Positions 61,688 to 64,000 of a DNA stretch of 64,000 bases are shown here, one piece after another. The notes beneath the pieces were generated by a model. The model saw only the letters and a program-made list of their open reading frames with translations, did not search any database and was not told the origin of the DNA. The position numbers were made by a program, and so were the translations under genes. Within the stretch, counting starts at the first letter, position 1. Every line of letters begins with the position of its first letter. The stretch spans positions 246,072 through 310,071 of the forward strand of contig JANOCD010000091.1 in assembly GCA_031411995.1 (NCBI GenBank), written 5' to 3'. The DNA comes from Rudanella sp031411995. Its GTDB lineage: Bacteria; Bacteroidota; Bacteroidia; Cytophagales; Spirosomataceae.

Positions 61688-63898
61688 ATGATGCAGGTTG
61701 ACCAGTTCGTACAGGTAACCCTTAAGGAACAATTAAAAGAGATTTTTGGCTATAGCCAGTTCCGGGGCGACCAGGAAGCCATTATTCTTAATATTTTGGC
61801 GGGTCGAAACACATTCGTGATAATGCCTACGGGGGCAGGTAAATCACTTTGTTACCAATTGCCGGCAATAGTCAGCGAGGGGACAGCTATTGTGATTTCG
61901 CCCCTGATTGCCCTGATGAAAAATCAGGTCGATCAACTTAATGCATTCGGCATCAACGCCCAATTTCTGAACTCGACCCTCTCGAAAGCCGAGATGACGA
62001 AGGTGAAGAAGGAAACGTTGAACGGAACGCTCAAACTCCTCTACATTGCGCCCGAATCGCTCACGAAAGTTGAAAATCTTGATTTTCTCAAGAAGGCCAA
62101 CATTTCGTTTGTCGCCATCGACGAGGCCCACTGTATTTCGGAGTGGGGGCACGATTTCCGACCCGAATACCGCAAAATTCGGGGCATTGTGGACGACATT
62201 GGCAATCTGCCCGTGATTGCCCTCACGGCTACGGCAACGCCCAAGGTTCAACTGGATATCCAGAAGAACCTGCAAATGGAAGACGCGCATATTTATAAAA
62301 CGTCCTTCAATCGCAAGAACCTGTATTACGAGATCAAGCCTAAGGTGGATGCCAAAAAGGCGTTGATCAAGTATATCAAGAACAATAAAGGCAAGTCGGG
62401 CATTGTGTATTGCCTGAGCCGAAAAACCGTTGAAGACATTGCTGAGTTACTGTGTGTCAACGACGTGAAAGCATTGCCCTACCACGCTGGCCTCGATCCC
62501 CAAACTCGCATGAACAATCAGGATGCTTTCCTGAACGAAGATGTGGATGTGGTGTGCGCTACCATTGCTTTCGGTATGGGTATCGACAAACCCGATGTGC
62601 GGTTCGTGATTCACTACGACGCGCCGAAATCGCTGGAAGGGTATTACCAGGAAACAGGCCGGGCCGGGCGCGATGGACTGGAGGGTAACTGTATTATGTT
62701 CTACAGCTACGACGACATTCTGAAATTAGAGAAATTCAACAAAGACAAACCCGTTACGGAGCGCGACAATGCCAAACACCTACTGGGCGAAATGGTGTCG
62801 TATGCCAATCTGGGAGCCTGTCGGCGCAGACAATTGTTGGGTTATTTTGGTGAATACGTAGAGAAAGATTGCGGGTTCTGCGACAACTGCCTCAAGCCAA
62901 CCCATAAATACCGCGCTCAGGACGATGTGGTGCTAGCCCTTCAAACGGTGCTTCAAACCGATCAACGTTTCGATGTTACGCACCTCTCGCACGTGCTGAC
63001 TGCTACTGATAACCAGTATATTACGAGTTATGAACACAACCGTTTACCTGTTTATGGCAAGGGGCGTGAGTTCAATGAAAACCCGGAACACTGGTGTTCG
63101 CTGATTCGGCAGATCACGATTTTTGGCTACTTAGAAAAAGATGCCGATAACTACGGTGTGTTGCGCGTCTCGAAAAAGGGGATGAACTACATCGAAGACC
63201 CGTATCCGGTCTCGTTGTCTGCCGACCATAACTACGATCAGCAAATTGCCGATGGGAAAGCCGACGACGATAAGGATGTTCCAAATTCGTCGGGTGGAAA
63301 TGCTTATGATGAGGAATTACTGGGTCTGCTGAAAGCCCTGCGGAAGAAGGTTGCCAAAGAGAAAAACCTGCCTCCTTACGTAATTTTTCAGGACCCTTCG
63401 CTCGAAGAAATGGCGACCACTTACCCCACAACTCGTGAGGAAATGGCCCAAATCAACGGCGTGGGAATGGGTAAAGTGCAAAAGTTCGGGCGGCAGTTTA
63501 TTGACCTGATTACCCAATATGTGGATGATAATGAGATCGAAACGGCTAAGGATGTTGTCGTTAAGTCGATGGTTAACAAGTCGAAGATCAAGATTTTTAT
63601 CATCCAGCAAATTGACCGTAAAGTTGACCTCGACGAAATTGCCGAATCGAAAGGGTTGACGATGGAAGATTTAGTGGAAGAAATAGAGCACATTTGTTAT
63701 TCCGGGACGCGCCTGAACCTCGATTATTACGTGGATCAGATTGTGGACGACGAGCGGCAGGAAGAGATTTTTGATTATTTCATGGCGGCAGAGACGGATA
63801 ATATTGCCGTGGCAATGAACCAATTCAGGGGTGACGATTTCACCGAGCAGGAGTTGCGCCTGATGCGGATTAAGTTTTTATCGGAAGTAGCTAATTAA
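61688..63898 (+). CDS. recQ: ATP-dependent DNA helicase RecQ
   Basis: A 736-residue 3'-5' helicase acting in recombination and fork repair. Helicase motifs: FGYSQFRGDQEAIILNIL (motif 0), MPTGAGKSLCYQLPA (I), IDEAHCISEWGHDFRPEY (II and the aromatic loop), VIALTATATPKV (III) and YYQETGRAGRDGLEGNCI (VI). The zinc-binding part has CRRRQLLGYFGEYVEKDCGF with CDNC. A winged helix and an HRDC domain (PPYVIFQDPSLEEMATTYPT) follow, then a further C-terminal extension of about 110 residues. The ATG at 61688 is followed at once by a second ATG, either may serve. Confidence 0.97.
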   Translation: MMQVDQFVQVTLKEQLKEIFGYSQFRGDQEAIILNILAGRNTFVIMPTGAGKSLCYQLPAIVSEGTAIVISPLIALMKNQVDQLNAFGINAQFLNSTLSKAEMTKVKKETLNGTLKLLYIAPESLTKVENLDFLKKANISFVAIDEAHCISEWGHDFRPEYRKIRGIVDDIGNLPVIALTATATPKVQLDIQKNLQMEDAHIYKTSFNRKNLYYEIKPKVDAKKALIKYIKNNKGKSGIVYCLSRKTVEDIAELLCVNDVKALPYHAGLDPQTRMNNQDAFLNEDVDVVCATIAFGMGIDKPDVRFVIHYDAPKSLEGYYQETGRAGRDGLEGNCIMFYSYDDILKLEKFNKDKPVTERDNAKHLLGEMVSYANLGACRRRQLLGYFGEYVEKDCGFCDNCLKPTHKYRAQDDVVLALQTVLQTDQRFDVTHLSHVLTATDNQYITSYEHNRLPVYGKGREFNENPEHWCSLIRQITIFGYLEKDADNYGVLRVSKKGMNYIEDPYPVSLSADHNYDQQIADGKADDDKDVPNSSGGNAYDEELLGLLKALRKKVAKEKNLPPYVIFQDPSLEEMATTYPTTREEMAQINGVGMGKVQKFGRQFIDLITQYVDDNEIETAKDVVVKSMVNKSKIKIFIIQQIDRKVDLDEIAESKGLTMEDLVEEIEHICYSGTRLNLDYYVDQIVDDERQEEIFDYFMAAETDNIAVAMNQFRGDDFTEQELRLMRIKFLSEVAN

Positions 63899-63902
63899 AA
63901 AA

Positions 63903-63930
63903 GGAGTGAGGAGTGAGGAGTGAGGAGTGA
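63903..63930 (+). repeat. Four tandem copies of GGAGTGA after recQ
   Basis: A 7-base unit repeated four times without error. The third and fourth units can pair with TCCTCAC (63943-63949), with GCGG/CCGC inside, so the array may sit in a terminator-like hairpin for recQ. No T run follows. Confidence 0.75.
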
Positions 63931-64000
63931 GCGGTCCGCCATTCCTCACACCACACACCACACAACACGAAAAAATTAATATACTAATACTTGGTTAGGG

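Overview
The window reads as the chromosome of a member of the Bacteroidota, most likely order Cytophagales, near Spirosoma and its relatives (inference from protein content, not from a database search). Supporting signs are Bacteroidota-type promoters (TTG/TTTG, about 20 bases, TAnnTTTG), a GldB-type gliding lipoprotein, a NagB/PIG-L fusion, a large CarboxypepD_reg/TonB-type outer-membrane protein, and the order secE-nusG-rplK-rplA-rplJ-rplL-rpoB-rpoC behind a tRNA-tuf cluster. Most of the window is dense core genome with few gaps.

Layout. 1-8400: an aerobic terminal oxidase operon with cytochrome c oxidase subunits II, I, two subunit III-like proteins and IV, heme A synthesis (ctaA, ctaB), the copper chaperone Sco, DUF420, a small membrane protein and DUF983, closed by a terminator. 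8482-10971: an ECF sigma factor, a putative anti-sigma membrane protein and an outer-membrane barrel, all overlapping. 11138-24918: the translation/transcription super-cluster, comprising tRNA-Tyr, -Gly, -Thr, tuf, tRNA-Trp, secE, nusG, four ribosomal protein genes, rpoB and rpoC, with hairpins in most spacers. 24954-26597: a secreted amidase.

26600-31614 is the only clearly accessory stretch. It holds a decayed ISAzo13-family transposase, a large P-domain/PKD/Ig-like surface protein of mosaic composition, and the N-terminal scrap of a tyrosine integrase. Inside the transposase remnant the same 17-base GC-rich word occurs twice in opposite orientation. Each copy sits exactly where the ancestral reading frame is broken, and removing 16 bases at each restores the frame. 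This is the least explained structure in the window.

31652-38313: a secreted oligopeptidase B with a beta-propeller partner, an unusual internal J-domain protein, and a SASA-esterase/DUF11 protein. 38317-43899: kdsA, then acpP-fabF-rnc and a DegP/HtrA protease. 43997-46843: glucosamine-6-phosphate deaminase fused to a PIG-L deacetylase, and an aldose epimerase-like protein. 46917-52245 (mostly minus strand): an M43 metalloprotease, an outer-membrane receptor-like barrel, recX and another outer-membrane protein. 52389-55602: gldB, an ABC exporter and a Fur-family regulator, overlapping. 55684-59136: a membrane-anchored MutS-like ATPase and a family 39 glycosyltransferase. 59181-63898: a DUF4143 ATPase, kdsD and recQ.

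Functional threads: respiration (first 8 kb), the gene-expression machinery (11-25 kb), envelope building (kdsA and kdsD for Kdo, acpP/fabF for fatty acids, amino-sugar metabolism, DegP, several barrels and lipoproteins). Several spacers carry long RNA hairpins or short repeated palindromes that ordinary gene annotation does not explain. All function calls come from reading motifs by eye; no similarity search was run.
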